Part shown: positions 46,341 through 57,900 of the stretch, piece by piece | Layout: every line of letters begins with the position of its first letter | Position numbering within the stretch: the first letter of the stretch is position 1 | Assembly: GCF_000715075.1 (NCBI RefSeq) | Contig: NC_134093.1 | Span: 95,960,826-96,024,825, forward strand | Length of the DNA stretch: 64,000 nt | Direction of reading: 5' to 3' | DNA from: Nicotiana tabacum | Lineage: Eukaryota; Streptophyta; Magnoliopsida; Solanales; Solanaceae | Made by a program: the position numbers and the translations under genes | Notes under the pieces: generated by a model | Databases searched by the model: none | The model's input: the letters and a program-made list of their open reading frames with translations, nothing else | What the model was told of the DNA's origin: nothing

Positions 46341-47350
46341 CCTTTTTCTCCCTTTAAGTACTACTTTAATTCATACTCACTAGCAAAGACAAGATATGCT
46401 TTTTTTTCTTTGCTACATATTATTGTTCTTTTTTCTTTTTTTTTTCAACAATATTATTTTTTCTTTTCTACCATTCCTACTAGTGGTGTATTCCTTACAA
46501 TACAAGTATACCTTTCTTTCATTCATTGGTTCCACTCAAAAGCCACCCAAGTTCCCTCCTTACTTTTGCTCATTTTACAATTAAAGTGCTTTAAAAGGTA
46601 AAAAGATCAAAATGATACAATTAAGAACAAAGAGGTATAGGCTTGTAATATTGTTGCCAAATAAAAGTCTATAAGCTCAAAAGCGTTGTCTGGGGATAAT
46701 TTTTATTTGTGGTAAGTATTAAGCTCAAAAAGATCAAAGAAAGCCTAAAATTATTTTTCAAATCAAGCAAAACCTAAAATTTCACTTCATCTCACATGTA
46801 GGGCAAGTTCTAGATTCTAATGTAATGACACGGACTATACAAATTTTCACCATACATGGCACATGGCGCACTAAGGATGGTTCCATTCCGAAAAACAATT
46901 TCAAGTATTCATGGAGCCACAAAATATTAAGCATTAAGCACAAAGTGACATAGTAAAGAAAACGAGACACATGCGTTAATAAACATGCTATCTACTCAAC
47001 AAGGCATCATAAGCACTTTCAAACCATAGGGAAGGTAATACACATGCTAGAGCCTAAATATTCTACTATCAAACAAGTCAAAAGGCGCTTATCAATATCA
47101 TTTTCCCCATTCTTTTATTTCCTAAATCCTAATCTACTCTAAAATAATTACTACCCGGTTCAACTAAATCCCATAAAAAAGAATCTAGGTACAACGAAAA
47201 ATCACGGGGGCTTATTACTACCTAAAAGAAGAACAAGACATATTTTTGGATTTTTCAAATTTTTTGTTTTTGTTTTTGGTTAATCTGCAATCCCTCAAGA
47301 AAATTGCCTAGGAGATCCATCGTCGGGAAAAGTTCAATCATTTCTAATTT

Positions 47351-47387
<37 letters not shown>

Positions 47388-47580
47388 TTAAACTATTAAA
47401 AACAATCCTAAAAACTAAAGAATAAAGGATGAATAGTATACTAAAATATTTGTTTCTATATATATTCTATGCTAAAAGAGAAAAGAAGAAGCTAACAAAA
47501 ATAAACAAGAAACTATTAGTGTCCTCAGTGCATATCATAATAAATAAAATATAAGTAAGGTGGTAGGAAAAACTCCCTGA
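46341..47580 (-). other. 3' untranslated-like region of the minus copy; right arm of the palindrome
   Basis: Inverse copy of 44977-46270. It carries ACTACCCGGTTCAACTAAAT near 47152, ATCCATCGTCGGGAAAAGTT near 47316 and a TA run at 47354-47383. No gene is seen. Confidence 0.75.
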
Positions 47581-48536
47581 TCAGTCATCGTCATCGCCTT
47601 CATCTTCGAAGGCCCCATCTGCAGAAGACCCCATATGCAACTGTCCACTCCTTATCCTTTTCTCTTTCCTCAGACTGCTCTGGCTCGGCTTCGGACTGCT
47701 TCGGTATGTTGACATCCTCATCCTCTGGGAGTCGGTAGCCATCACCAATCCCAACGAGACGCTGGGCATGAGCATTGAGCTTAAAGCGCTCATCGAGGTT
47801 GTCCCTCTCCTCCGTAGTGGCCATCCTCCCTCCAATCCGAAGCTGCAAGTCCATCATCCCATATAAATGGGCCATAAAGTTGTCATCTCGAGCTTTGAGC
47901 TCGGCACCTATCAGTGAAGACATATCGCTCTCCTCCTTTGCCTGGATGCTGGTGATGTCCATCTATCGGAGGGGTACTGGAATGATTATATCAAAATCTC
48001 GCTCCTTATCTACCTCCTCTTTTCTCAGGTACTGTGTCAGCATGTTAACGAAGAACAACCTATCAACTCTCTTTCTTGTTCTTACCTGTGCCAATTGGTA
48101 GCGTATCAACTGGCCCACATTCACCTTTTGGCCAGTCATTAGGAAGTAAAATAGGTAGACCCTTTCATGGCTGATCATCGTCTCATGGTTGCATGGTAGT
48201 AGCTGCGTGTTGATCATTTTCAACCACACCTGAGCTTCTAGCTTCATTTTATTCTTTGGAAATTTCCTACAACGTTGGGTCTTTTTGTCATGGACCTAGG
48301 CTTCTACAAAATTAACACCACATGGAGTGTGTCTCTGCGCTTGAAATGTTGGGGAAGGGGTAATGATATTACCCAGGGTCTCATGGGGAACATACAGAGC
48401 TCCCAAGTAGTTGCATATAGCTGATGTAGAAAAATCAATCAATCGGCCCCGAATAGGCACATACTGCTCTGGATCATTCGAATCATATCCGACATAGAAC
48501 TCACTGACAAGGTTAGCATTGATATCCCTAGTGTTT
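47581..48536 (-). pseudogene. Env-position ORF, minus copy, 3' part
   Basis: Better kept than the plus copy. From 48536 down: RDINANLVSEFYVGYDSNDP, YVPIRGRLIDFSTSAICNYL, then WLKMINTQLLPCNHETMISH, FLMTGQKVNVGQLIRYQLAQ, RTRKRVDRLFFVNMLTQYLR, and MDITSIQAKEESDMSSLIGA to an acidic end DDEGDDDD with the stop at 47581. These parts need three frames. The domain is of the putative plant transposon protein type. The 5' part lies beyond E_C at 55075. Confidence 0.75.
48532..48536. repeat. Target site duplication of E_C, left (TGTTT)
   Basis: TGTTT precedes the E_C start TGACGAGCG and recurs at 55070-55074 after its CTACCATCA end. The plus copy of the host shows the unoccupied sequence GTGTTTGGAAATATTAGAG near 44017. 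Confidence 0.95.
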
Positions 48537-49537
48537 TGACGAGCGCAAAACACACACGAATATATGCTTACTAGTCGAATATGGTAAAATATAATATCGT
48601 ATCCAAAGGGATTAGAGTTAAACAGTATTATCGTAGTTTGTAGATAGATTTTTATCTAAGATGATCAACAATTGAGATTAATATAATTTAAAACTAAAAT
48701 TAACTAAGAATCTAAATTATTGACTAATGACAATCACAACAATTATTGACTAATATGCCTCTTTCGATTACATGAACATGTAAAAATAGATGCAACAATT
48801 AAAACACCCAAAATGATTCAATACATATAAAATAGAGTTAATATCCACAAACAATCATCAAAACACCAAATCCATCAATCCATAAATAGAACTACTTCAT
48901 AGATATGGAGTAATTCATTACAAATAAATTTAAGTTAAAGGAAAATATAAAACAATTCAAACCCTTGTCTTGAGTTAGGATTGAATGATGAAATCCTTGT
49001 GCTCTTGCTTCTCCTACTTCTCCTTAGCCTCCTTAGGTCTTAGATGTGTCCAAAGTCCTCCAAATACTGTTTTTCCATGTATATATACCAAGTAGGGGCG
49101 GGCCCAAACAAACACACATTCTCCTTCATGAAATAGGAATTTTCCTGGACAGGACGTGCACGGCCGCACACCTGGGAGGGTGCTCGCGCATTAGGCAGTG
49201 CACTTTGCATAGTGTTCTGCCTCACATGCGCGCCCAGTTCACGGACGCGCACTTGGGTGATCTCCAGCTCGATTCTTCATTTCTCTTTTTGAATGCACTA
49301 GTGTCCGTTGATCCCCGAACTCGATTCCAACTTAATCCTTGAGCTTTTACTCAGACTTCAAAGCTCCACAATAGCGTGAATTTATCCCATAACATCTATA
49401 TAGCTCGGAATCACTCCTACAAGGCATAAAACATAGAATTAGTGCAAAACACTAGCGATTAAAGCTCGAACTCAATTAAAGTGTAGAAAATTAGAGTGCG
49501 ATAAGCAACTAAAACACGCAATTATATCCTACCATCA
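48537..49537 (-). repeat. E_C 3' LTR (1001 bp, internally deleted)
   Basis: Matches 53721-55069 but lacks about 350 bp after 48750, where two copies of a TATTGACTAAT-like word meet. TATA-like TGGTATATATACATGG lies at 49075-49090 on the minus strand and the GC-word array at about 49155-49260. Confidence 0.92.
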
Positions 49538-51157
49538 ACACCCCACACTCGAACCTTTGCTCGTCCTCGATAAATCAAACTACACTTTATAAAGACATGA
49601 CCTTTTTAAACAACTCCCATAACTCATCATACCGAGAATATTTAAAATAGATTAAGCACAATAGTGTAATATCTTCACCTCAAGATTTGACTCACAAGTA
49701 CCACGCATTATTTATAACTCGCTCACTTACTCCAACATAAAGGTCAACAACATTACCTTTCCTTCATGAATCACATGCCCTCACAACAAAAGAGAGTAGT
49801 TCCGCAAACAATCAAATTTAAAAATAATTAGGAACTCAAGATAGAAAGAATTTGCTCACTCTCAGAAACAACATTCATTCGCTCACTTTCAAAACCCCAC
49901 ACTTATGTCAAACCAAGACTCCATCTTCACATCCATATATATTAACTCCCAACTTCTTTAAGAACTATTATATCACGAGTTACCACTTATCAATGAATAA
50001 TTTTCACAATAATACAACTATATTTTTTTTCTTTTTCAATTTAAGTGGCTTTTACTTTTTTTCAAAACAGTGCACCTTTCTCCTTATTTCATTAGTTCCA
50101 CTCAAAAGCCAAACTAACCACCCCACACTTCAACTTTTGCAAAGTTCATATCAAATTCAAGTGCTCATGAGAGGTACACGGTTCAAATAGATGGTCAATT
50201 CAAATAAATGGGTAAGGCTTATAATGTGGGTGCCAAAGAAACAGGATTACAAGCTCAAATGGGCTAACTAAGATACATAACAATTAGGTGGGTAAAAGCA
50301 TATAACTGGCTCAACAAAGAAATGTCTATATCACTTCCAAGACTGAATAAAACTACTATTTCGCTTTGCAAACACACGGGATAAGTTCTAGACATCAAAT
50401 GCATGCACAGAATAACACAAAATCTCACATACACATGAAACATAACTTACTCAGGATCGGACTCATTAAGACATTCTAGTCAAAGCAGTTAAGCAAAGTT
50501 AAAATCATACAGTTTAAGGTACTTATACAAGAGTCAAAAACTGAGCCTAAGCGTAACAACTAAAGCACTCACTATTCTCAAGGCATAATAAAGTCAATAG
50601 ACATTGCTTTCAATTCAAATCATAGCATAAGGTTTTCTACTCCTAAAAAAAATAAAAACTAACTACACCCGGTTCAAATAAAACCATTGGAAAAGAACCG
50701 CGGCGCAAAGAAAAATCAAGGGGGAATTAATACACTACCTAACAACATAAAATCTTTTTATCTTTTCCTTTCGACTTTAATCCCTCAAGAAACCCGTCGA
50801 ATGAAATTCATCGTCGGGAAAAATCGAAAAGTTTCAAAATATATATTTTATTTTTTCAATTTTTTTTTCTTCTAACTATTAAAAAGCAAAAACAAACTAA
50901 AACTAATATACATACAACCTACCAATATCCCACACCCCACACTTTAAGTTGTGGCATGTCCCCATGACACACAATTAAAAAGCATAAGGTAGAGAAAACT
51001 TTCCTGAATCTCTAGTCGGGGTCTGAATCAAAGTTGGGCTCCATTCTTCTCGCCCGAACTAGCGCACACATCCATACAGATAGCGTCTTCTCTGCCTTAT
51101 TGGGGTACATCCCACACTTGTACTTTTCTATCACCTGGGCCTTCTCTTTCGAACTCT
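49538..51157 (-). other. E_C noncoding 3' internal domain
   Basis: Contains CACCCCACACTCGAACC at the LTR edge, ACACCCGGTTCAAATAAAAC (50665), and ATTCATCGTCGGGAAAAATC (50806) within an imperfect inverted repeat CCCGTCGA...TCGTCGGG. No gene is seen below the protease frame. Confidence 0.8.
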
Positions 51158-53574
51158 TCACCTTCCATTCAACACTTGCAACTGGCTTCTCCTTTTCACC
51201 CCCGTCTCTACATTCATCTCGAAAGTCACCATCTCATCACCCACTCTAAGCATGAGTTTTCTATCATGTATGTCCAATATTGCTCTACCTGTCACTAAGA
51301 ATGGTCTTCCTAGAATGAGGGGGACCACTTTGTTCTCCTCCATTTTCACTACAATGAAATCTACAATTAATACAAACTTATCTACCCGCACTAAGATATC
51401 TTCCACTATCCCCTTGGGTATTATAGTTGTTTGGTCTGCCAGCTGCAAAGATATTGGTGTAGGCCTTATCTCTCCAAGCTCATTATCCAACTTTCTATAA
51501 ATAGACAAAGGTATTAAATTAATTGAGGCACAAGAATCACATAAGGACTTATTAAAATTAAGAGTGCCTAACGAGCAAGGTATAGTAAAACTCCCTGGAT
51601 CTCCACAATTTTGTGGGAGTTTGTTTTGCAAGATTGCACTCCAATGCTATGTGAGCTTGACCACCAATGTATCTTCTATCTTTCTCTTCTTTGTCACGAT
51701 CTCCTTTAAGAATTTGGCATACGCTGGCATTTGTGAGAGCACTTCTGTGAATGAAAAATTTACTTTAACCTGTCTCAGTATATCTAGAAATCTCTCAAAC
51801 TATTTGTCCAGCTTTTCTCTATACAGCTTTTGGAGCAAAGGTAGAGCAAGCATATGCTCGCTCTCATTAGATTCCTCCATTCTTGAAAGTTCCTCCTTCT
51901 TTGTCTCGGCTCCCTTCTTGCCTTTCTTCTTCTTATCAACTTCATTTTTTAGCTGCTCCCCAATTTCTTTTTTAGGTACACGCTCGTTTTGGACCGGAGT
52001 GGGATGTTTCAGCACTTGCCCGCTTCTCAAGGTCACAACATTCACTGTTTCTTTGGGGTTCCTTTCAGTATCAGCTGGTAGAGTACCTGGGATTTTCTCA
52101 GACAGTACAATTGTAATTTGTCCCACTTGCTTCTCCAAATTTCGCAGACCAGTGCCAAGTTCTTTGATAGCATCATGAGCATCTAGCCTCTCATCCTTCT
52201 TGATAATGATGGACTTCATTGTATCTTCTAACCCATACTGAATTGGCTGTTGAGGCTGGAACTGTGGCCTCGGCTGATTCACAAAACCAGAAGCTCCTTG
52301 TCCTTGAAATCTGGGATTATTTTGTTGCCATGTATTTACAGTAACCCCAGGTGAACTCCATGAAAAACCGGGGTGCTTCTGACCCATTGCATTGAAATTA
52401 TAATTCCCAACAGCATTAACTTCCTCGATTGAGGCTTGACACTCATGAGTAGGGTGTCCTCTTCCATATATGTCACATGTTGCATGAGGCTTACTGTGTA
52501 TCGAGGCTAAGGTCAACTTCCTTATTTCTTTGGCCATGTCATCAAGTTGTACCTTCACAAATGTGTTAGCATCAACTTGGTGAACACCAGTTGATCTTCT
52601 TCTTTCAGCAATTTTAGAGGGCCACTAATTTGCGTCTTCAGATAACTCATTCAAAATTGTGACTATTTCCTCTGGAGTCTTTTTCATCAACGGGCCTCCA
52701 TCTGCATTACAAAATGTTCTTCGTGAGGTTGGTGTCAATCTATCCCAAAAGTCCTAGAGTTGCATCCAGAGTTCAATTCCACTATGTTGACACTTTTGCA
52801 CTATCTCCTTAAACCTCTCCCAAGCTTCAAACACAGTTTTAGTCTTGTTCTGGCAGAACTTATGGATTTCTCTTCTAAATTTGCTCGTCTTAGGTGATGA
52901 GAAATATTTGTCAAGAAATTTTCTGGTCATCTCATCCCATGTTCTAATCGATCCATTAGGCAAGCTTCGAAGCCAGTTCTTTGCATCATCTTTGAGTGTG
53001 AAGGGGAATGCCCTTAAGTAAACTGCATCTTGTGACATACCATTGTATTGAAAGGTGTTCATAATCTCCTCGAAGTTCATTAGATGGTTGTTTGGATCCT
53101 CGTTCATCTTTCCTCTGAAAATTAAGCTGTTTTGAAAGGTTTGGAGAAACCCCTACTTCAACTCAAAATTATGAGCTGCAACTGGAGGTGGTTTCACACT
53201 TGATAATCCTTGGTTGTAGACCGGTCTAGCATAATTTCCAAGTGGTCTCCCAGCACCGAGAGCTATATTTTCGAATTGGTCTGCACCCTAAGGTTGATTT
53301 TGAACAATTCTTTGAGCCCTTTCCTCCTCATAGACAAGTTGTGCATTTCGAAGAGCTGTCTCCTCAGCATCTTGTGCCACTTTTTCTCTTTGCTCGGCTG
53401 CCTCTCTTGTAGCCAAATAAACATTATCATCATCTCCCGCCATAATTTCTTTGGTTGAGGATTGCCAACCTTCTCTGTATTCTCGGGGAGATGTCTGTCC
53501 TTCCTCAACTGTCACAGTTGTTTATCAATTTCTGGTTCGTATGAGAGCACTTCCTTCCTTGAGGATCGAGTCAT
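51158..53574 (-). pseudogene. E_C gag-protease, one frame with six TAG codons
   Basis: ATG at 53572-53574 (MTRSSRKEVLSYEPEID) begins the frame; a stop near 53512 and a single frameshift near 53455 come first. From 53450 to 51158 one frame holds the N-terminal block MAGDDDNVYLATREAAEQRE and the capsid (LRAFPFTLKDDAKNWLRSLP, FLDKYFSSPKTSKFRREIHK). The knuckle CDIYGRGHPTHEC has its second Cys replaced by Tyr. Next come a Lys/Glu-rich linker and the retropepsin KSLCDSCASINLIPLSIYRK (Gly of the active-site triplet replaced by Cys) with PLILGRPFLVTGRAILDI. TAG codons: 53288, 53153, 52754, 52625, 51800, 51647. The frame ends with TGA at 51158; no RT follows. Confidence 0.9.
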
Positions 53575-53698
53575 GAACCAATCTAACCTGTAGCCTGCGC
53601 ACAATCAAGTAACACCAAACTTAAAAAGAGAAAAATAAAATAAAAAGAAAAATTCCTGAATTAGCATATAAACTATTTCAAACACTATTAATTGCCAA

Positions 53699-53716
53699 TC
53701 TCCGAAAATGGCGCCA
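53699..53716 (-). other. E_C primer binding site, tRNA-Asp type
   Basis: The minus strand reads TGGCGCCATTTTCGGAGA. The first seven bases match the Athila Asp site exactly and the rest has decayed. It lies four bases from the LTR start at 53721. Confidence 0.8.
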
Positions 53717-53720
53717 AAAT

Positions 53721-55069
53721 TGATGAGCGCAAAACACACACGAAAATATGCTCGCTAGTCGAATATAGTAAAATATAATATCGTATCCATAGCGATTGGA
53801 GTTAAACAGTATTATCGTACTTTGTAGCTAGATTGCTATCCAAGATGATCAACAATTGAGATTTATGTGATTTAAAACTAAAATTAACTAAGAGTCTAAA
53901 CTATTCACTAATGACAATTGCAACAATGAGTAAGGAAAGATATCAATGGGAGAAAATTGGGGTTGATTGGATAGGTACAAGATACTTATCTGGGATTTAA
54001 CTCTAGCTAATTCACTCTGCAGATTCAAGTAAGTCTCTCGAATTCACTCAATTATTAAGTCAAACGTTCAGTAGAAACTCCTCTCTCGATTAAGTCTCAG
54101 CCTCACAATATGAACCAATTTATGCTGGATGAAGATATGCAAGAATTCGTAGTGGATTGGTCTTTAAGAGAAACTCTTTCAATTATCCTCCTAACTAGGT
54201 ATAAACAATAACTCAACTAGCCTCTTTTGATTATTAAGAAGAATCAATGATTTTAACCAACAAGATAATGCAAAAACCTCACAAGTTATGCCTCTTTCGA
54301 TTATATGAACATGTGAAAATAGATGCAACAATTAAAATATTCAAAACGATTCAATACATATAAACTAGATTTAATATCCACAAACAATCATCAAAACACC
54401 AAATCCATCAATTCCTAAAGAGAACTACTTCATAGATATGAAGTAATTCATCACAAATAATTTTTAGTTAAAGGAAAACATAAAAAAATTCAAACCCTTG
54501 TCTTGAATTAGGATTGAATGATGAAATACTTGTGCTCTTGCTTCTCCCACTTCTCCTTAGCCTCCATAGGTCTGAGATGTGTCCAAAGTCCTCAAAATTC
54601 CATTTTCCATGTATATATACCAAGTAGGTTCGGGCCCAAACAAACACACCTTCTGCTTCACAAAATAGGACTTTTCCAGGACAGGACGTGCGTGGCTGCG
54701 CACCTGGGAGGGTTCTTGCGCATTAGGCCGTGCATTTTCCATAGTGTGCTGCCTACCATGCGTGCCCAGTGCGCGGTCGCGCACCTGGATGACGTCTGGC
54801 TCGATTCTTCATTTCTCTTTTTGAATGCACTAGTGTCGGTTGATCCTCGAACTCGATTCCAACTTAATCCTTGGGCTTTTACGCAGACTTCAAAACTCCA
54901 CAATAGTGCGAATTCATCCCAAAATATCTACATAGCTCGTAATCACTCCTACAAGGCATAAAATATAGAATTAGTGCAAAACACTAGCGATTAAAGCTTG
55001 AACTCAATTAAAGTGTAGAAAATTAAAGTGTAATAAGCAACTAAAACACACAATTATAGCCTACCATCA
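53721..55069 (-). repeat. E_C 5' LTR (1349 bp)
   Basis: Starts TGATGAGCGC and ends CTACCATCA. TATA-like GGTATATATACATGG lies at about 54607-54622 and the GC-word array at about 54684-54800. Confidence 0.93.
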
Positions 55070-55074
55070 TGTTT
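55070..55074. repeat. Target site duplication of E_C, right (TGTTT)
   Basis: Partner of 48532-48536. Confidence 0.95.
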
Positions 55075-56240
55075 CCAAACACGTAGCTCAACCCAAGATC
55101 ATGAATACCCTTCCAAATTGCTTGATACTTAGATTTTAGATGGTGCTCATTAACAACGAATCAGGGTGTATATGTTTGCCGACAAATCTTGTAACATTCC
55201 TTGGCGGACAGGGGTATGGTCTAAAATCCATACTCTCATTGTCCCGCAGGCTGTGGGTGTGAGGCTACCATAGATGAATCTGCTTGCAACCCCTCAACGT
55301 GACTCGAAGTGGCCTCCCCTCCTTTCCTCTTTTTCGGTGGAGGTACGGAGGAAGCCTTTCCTTTGGGAGGAGCAGTGGTCTTGCCCTTCCCTTTATCCGT
55401 CGGTGGTGCATTGGGCTTCAGACGTACTATTTTTGTACCTACACAAGGGTCATTAGTCAACCTTAGAGGGCATTTAATCATTTCAAAACGTGGTCTTATG
55501 AGCCCAACTTAAGAGTTAAGCACATAATGTTCAACAAACTTGAGGTCACTCAGAATTCACCTCTTTATTTTAGAATGCTTATATCTCCCATTCAATCAAT
55601 GTCTCATAGATGCTTACTACAATTTCGATGCATATAGCTACCCATCTCAAATCCGGTGAGCCACCCCACACTTAAGATTTCAAGGGGTGCATGAAGACAT
55701 AGCACTAGTATTACAATCTCGGAGACTCGGGCTCCAATGGGGACAGGGAATTCCTTTGAGGCATTTTGACAAACACCTTGCATGCACTATTGCCATGGAA
55801 GTGCTTTTGTGAATGAGGGATTTCCTCACCCTCCCAAATCGGCTTGGAAATTTAGTGCTATCACTAGTGTAAACAACAACAATACCATTCCTATGGATTT
55901 TATGAGGTTGGGACAAATATGCATATTGTTACTATAAAGCACATACCTAAAAGTTGTCCGAGTTCATCACTTCACCCAATTAGAAATTTGACAAAGAAAG
56001 AGTTAGAAATCATACCTTAGATTCTTGGGAAGGAGGATTGCTCTTCAATTGATGGTGCTAGTGAGGGAATGAGTGTATGAAGGATTGGATTTAATGGGGT
56101 TTAGATGTGAGTGAGAGGTAGAGGGGAGGAAGCAGTGTGAGTTGAGAGAGAGATGGGAGTGTGTGCGTTTGGACGTTTGTGTGTGTGTGTGTGTTGTGTT
56201 TAGGGCTGGGCGGTTGTTTTAATTAAGGGGGTGTCGTATT
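55075..56240 (-). pseudogene. Env-position ORF, minus copy, 5' part, with intron-like and leader sequence
   Basis: Inverse counterpart of 41840-44020 without the MITE. The N-terminal coding part is at 55236-55430 (VRLKPNAPPTDKGKGKTTAP, PPPKKRKGGEATSSHVEGLQ); the start codon reads ATA instead of ATG. Upstream on the minus strand are the acceptor-like TGTGTAG (55440), an intron-like stretch and the donor-like GTATG (56015). Then follows the (GT)n/(GA)n-rich leader to about 56240, where similarity stops. Confidence 0.7.
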
Positions 56241-56281
56241 GTTTTTATTAAAAAAAAACTTGGGTGGTGCTGTTTGGCCAA

Positions 56282-56410
56282 AATGAGCGCTAGAAAAAGT
56301 TATGAGGGAACTTGAGTGGCTTTTGAGTGGAACCAATGAAAGAAAGAAAGGTGCACTTGTATTGTACGGAATACACCAGTAGCAGCAAATATTGTTGAAA
56401 AAAAATATGG
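56282..56410 (+). mobile_element. Third, short copy of the 3' untranslated-like region
   Basis: From AAAATGAGCGCTAGAAAAAG to ATATTGTTGAAAAAAAATAT this matches 46034-46172 in the same orientation. It lies head-on against the end of the minus copy, so orientation flips again here. Confidence 0.75.
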
Positions 56411-56735
56411 TTGGCCGCAGTATAAGCCTGGCCTTGCTTATAGCCCGGCCAAGCTGTAGCGCGGTCAAGCTGGCTACGCTTGGCCTGTAGCGCGATCAAG
56501 CTGGCTATAGAGCTGGCTACGCTTGACCTGTAGCCAGGCTTGGTTACTTCGTGTTGTTGTGCTCTTTTCTTGCATTTTCGTCCTCTTTTCATGTAACTTT
56601 CATTCGATTCTTTCTTCCGATGCTCCTACACATAAAACAACATAATTTAGCTCAAATGTCACATAATTAACCACTAAACCAACAAAATATAGCGCGAGTA
56701 ATGTACTAAAAGTATAGCATTTTGGCCAAACATCA
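56411..56735 (-). mobile_element. LTR fragment with GCTGGCTACGCTTG repeats, inserted in copia gag
   Basis: The minus strand starts TGATGTTTGGCC at 56735, an LTR-like start, and the copia gag frame continues directly beyond it. Overall design resembles the LTR at 61816 (CCTACACATAAAA near 56630 and 62912). At 56415-56540 words of the type GTAGCGCGGTCAAGCTGGCT recur three times. The other end, with any TATA box, is lost where the fragment at 56282-56410 begins. Confidence 0.6.
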
Positions 56736-57638
56736 CCCTTCTTCTTGTGTCCAGCTTTCCCGTAGTTGTAGCAATTTCCTTTGAATCTCTTCTTGCTTGG
56801 GTTACTCTTTAGTCCAGAAGGCTTCTTTATCTTTTTATTATTTTGTGGAGCTTCCTCAATAATATTAGCTCTCATTATTGTTGAGTTTCCATGAACCTTC
56901 TTCTCAGCAGCTTTATTTTCCTCTTCGGTCTTCAACAGAACAATGAGATCTTCGAGCGACATTTCCTTGCGTTTGTGTTTCAAATAATTTTTGATTTTTT
57001 TCCACAAAGGATGCAACTTATCAATCAACGCTGCAACTTGGAATGCTTCATTGATGACCAAACCTTCAATGAAAATTATACTAGTAATAATAATATAATT
57101 TATACTTTCAACAAAAGTATTAATTCGAATTATACTTTCAACAAAGAGATCATGAATAATTATTTGCAATTCCCGAACTTGGATAATAACAGACTTGCTA
57201 TGTACTATTTTATAGTCCAGAAATTTTACGGTAATAAAGTTCTTCAACCTGGCATTCTCAGTTTTGTATGTCTTTTAAAGCGCAGTCCACAGTTTTTTTG
57301 ATATATCCATATTACTATATACGTTATACAGATCGTCCTCCAGTCCGCTAAGAATAATTCTTGTACAAAAAATCATAATGCTTCAATGCCTCAGTCACGA
57401 GGAAGTGTTCGATATCTGGAGTTTCATCTAGCACAATTGGAGCATCTTCCATAATAAACCTCTAAAGGCTAAGGGTAGTCACATAGAAAACTATCTTTTG
57501 TTGCCAGTGCTTGAAATCAATCCCGAAATTATTTTCGAAATTTTCTGCTGGAGCAGGTATAAATGCCGGAGTTGTTCGGCTTGTCGATGCATTGGCATTC
57601 ACCATAGGAGTAGACTGGTTTCCGTTCTCAGTCGTCAT
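56736..57638 (-). pseudogene. Copia gag, copy 2
   Basis: ATG at 57636-57638 (MTTENGNQSTPMVNANAST), then FGIDFKHWQQKIVFYVTTLS, VNEAFQVAALIDKLHPLWKK-like residues, MSLEDLIVLLKTEEENKAAE, a Lys-rich stretch and the zinc knuckle CYNYGKAGHKKKGD. In the knuckle the second and last Cys are changed. It is cut in the knuckle by the LTR fragment at 56735. A frame change lies between 57247 and 57462. Copy 1 is at 59041-59677. Confidence 0.8.
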
Positions 57639-57713
57639 TTCTATAAAAGAGTGACACAAACAAATGTTTAATATACAGTAAAGTTTTTATATCTTCAAAT
57701 CGAATAAAACTGG

Positions 57714-57900
57714 AGTAGAAAATCACGTAGATTTAAATCTCCAATGTAGTAGAAAATCGCTAGGATTTTAATCTCCAATAACAGATAATAAAACGAAACA
57801 GAATATACATTAAAATATAAAATGGAATAGAAAACCACGAAGGCTTTAATCTCCAAATTGGGAGTAGAAAACCACACAAGTTTTAGTCTCCAGAATAATG
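57714..57900. repeat. Four hairpin-like repeats upstream of copia gag copy 2
   Basis: Units begin GTAGAAAA and end TTTAATCTCC. Their cores are AAAATC-ACGTA-GATTTA, AAAATC-GCTAG-GATTTT, AAAACC-ACGAA-GGCTTT and AAAACC-ACACA-AGTTTT. One is a perfect 6-bp stem and three have one mismatch. Confidence 0.75.

Larger units (their letters stand above)
48537..55069 (-). mobile_element. E_C: minus-strand gag-protease LTR element
   Basis: 6533 bp with TG...CA ends and TSD TGTTT. LTRs are 48537-49537 and 53721-55069; an Asp-type primer site is at 53699-53716. The internal part encodes gag and protease only (53574-51158) and then a noncoding 3' domain like those of E_A and E_B. There is no RT or integrase. 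LTR sequence is related to E_A (shared TATA region, GC-word array, ends), so E_A and E_C look like sister families with different coding parts. Confidence 0.95.

Noticed and set aside
51564..52178. 204-codon plus-strand frame
   Set aside because: Antisense shadow of the E_C gag-protease frame; no motif of its own.
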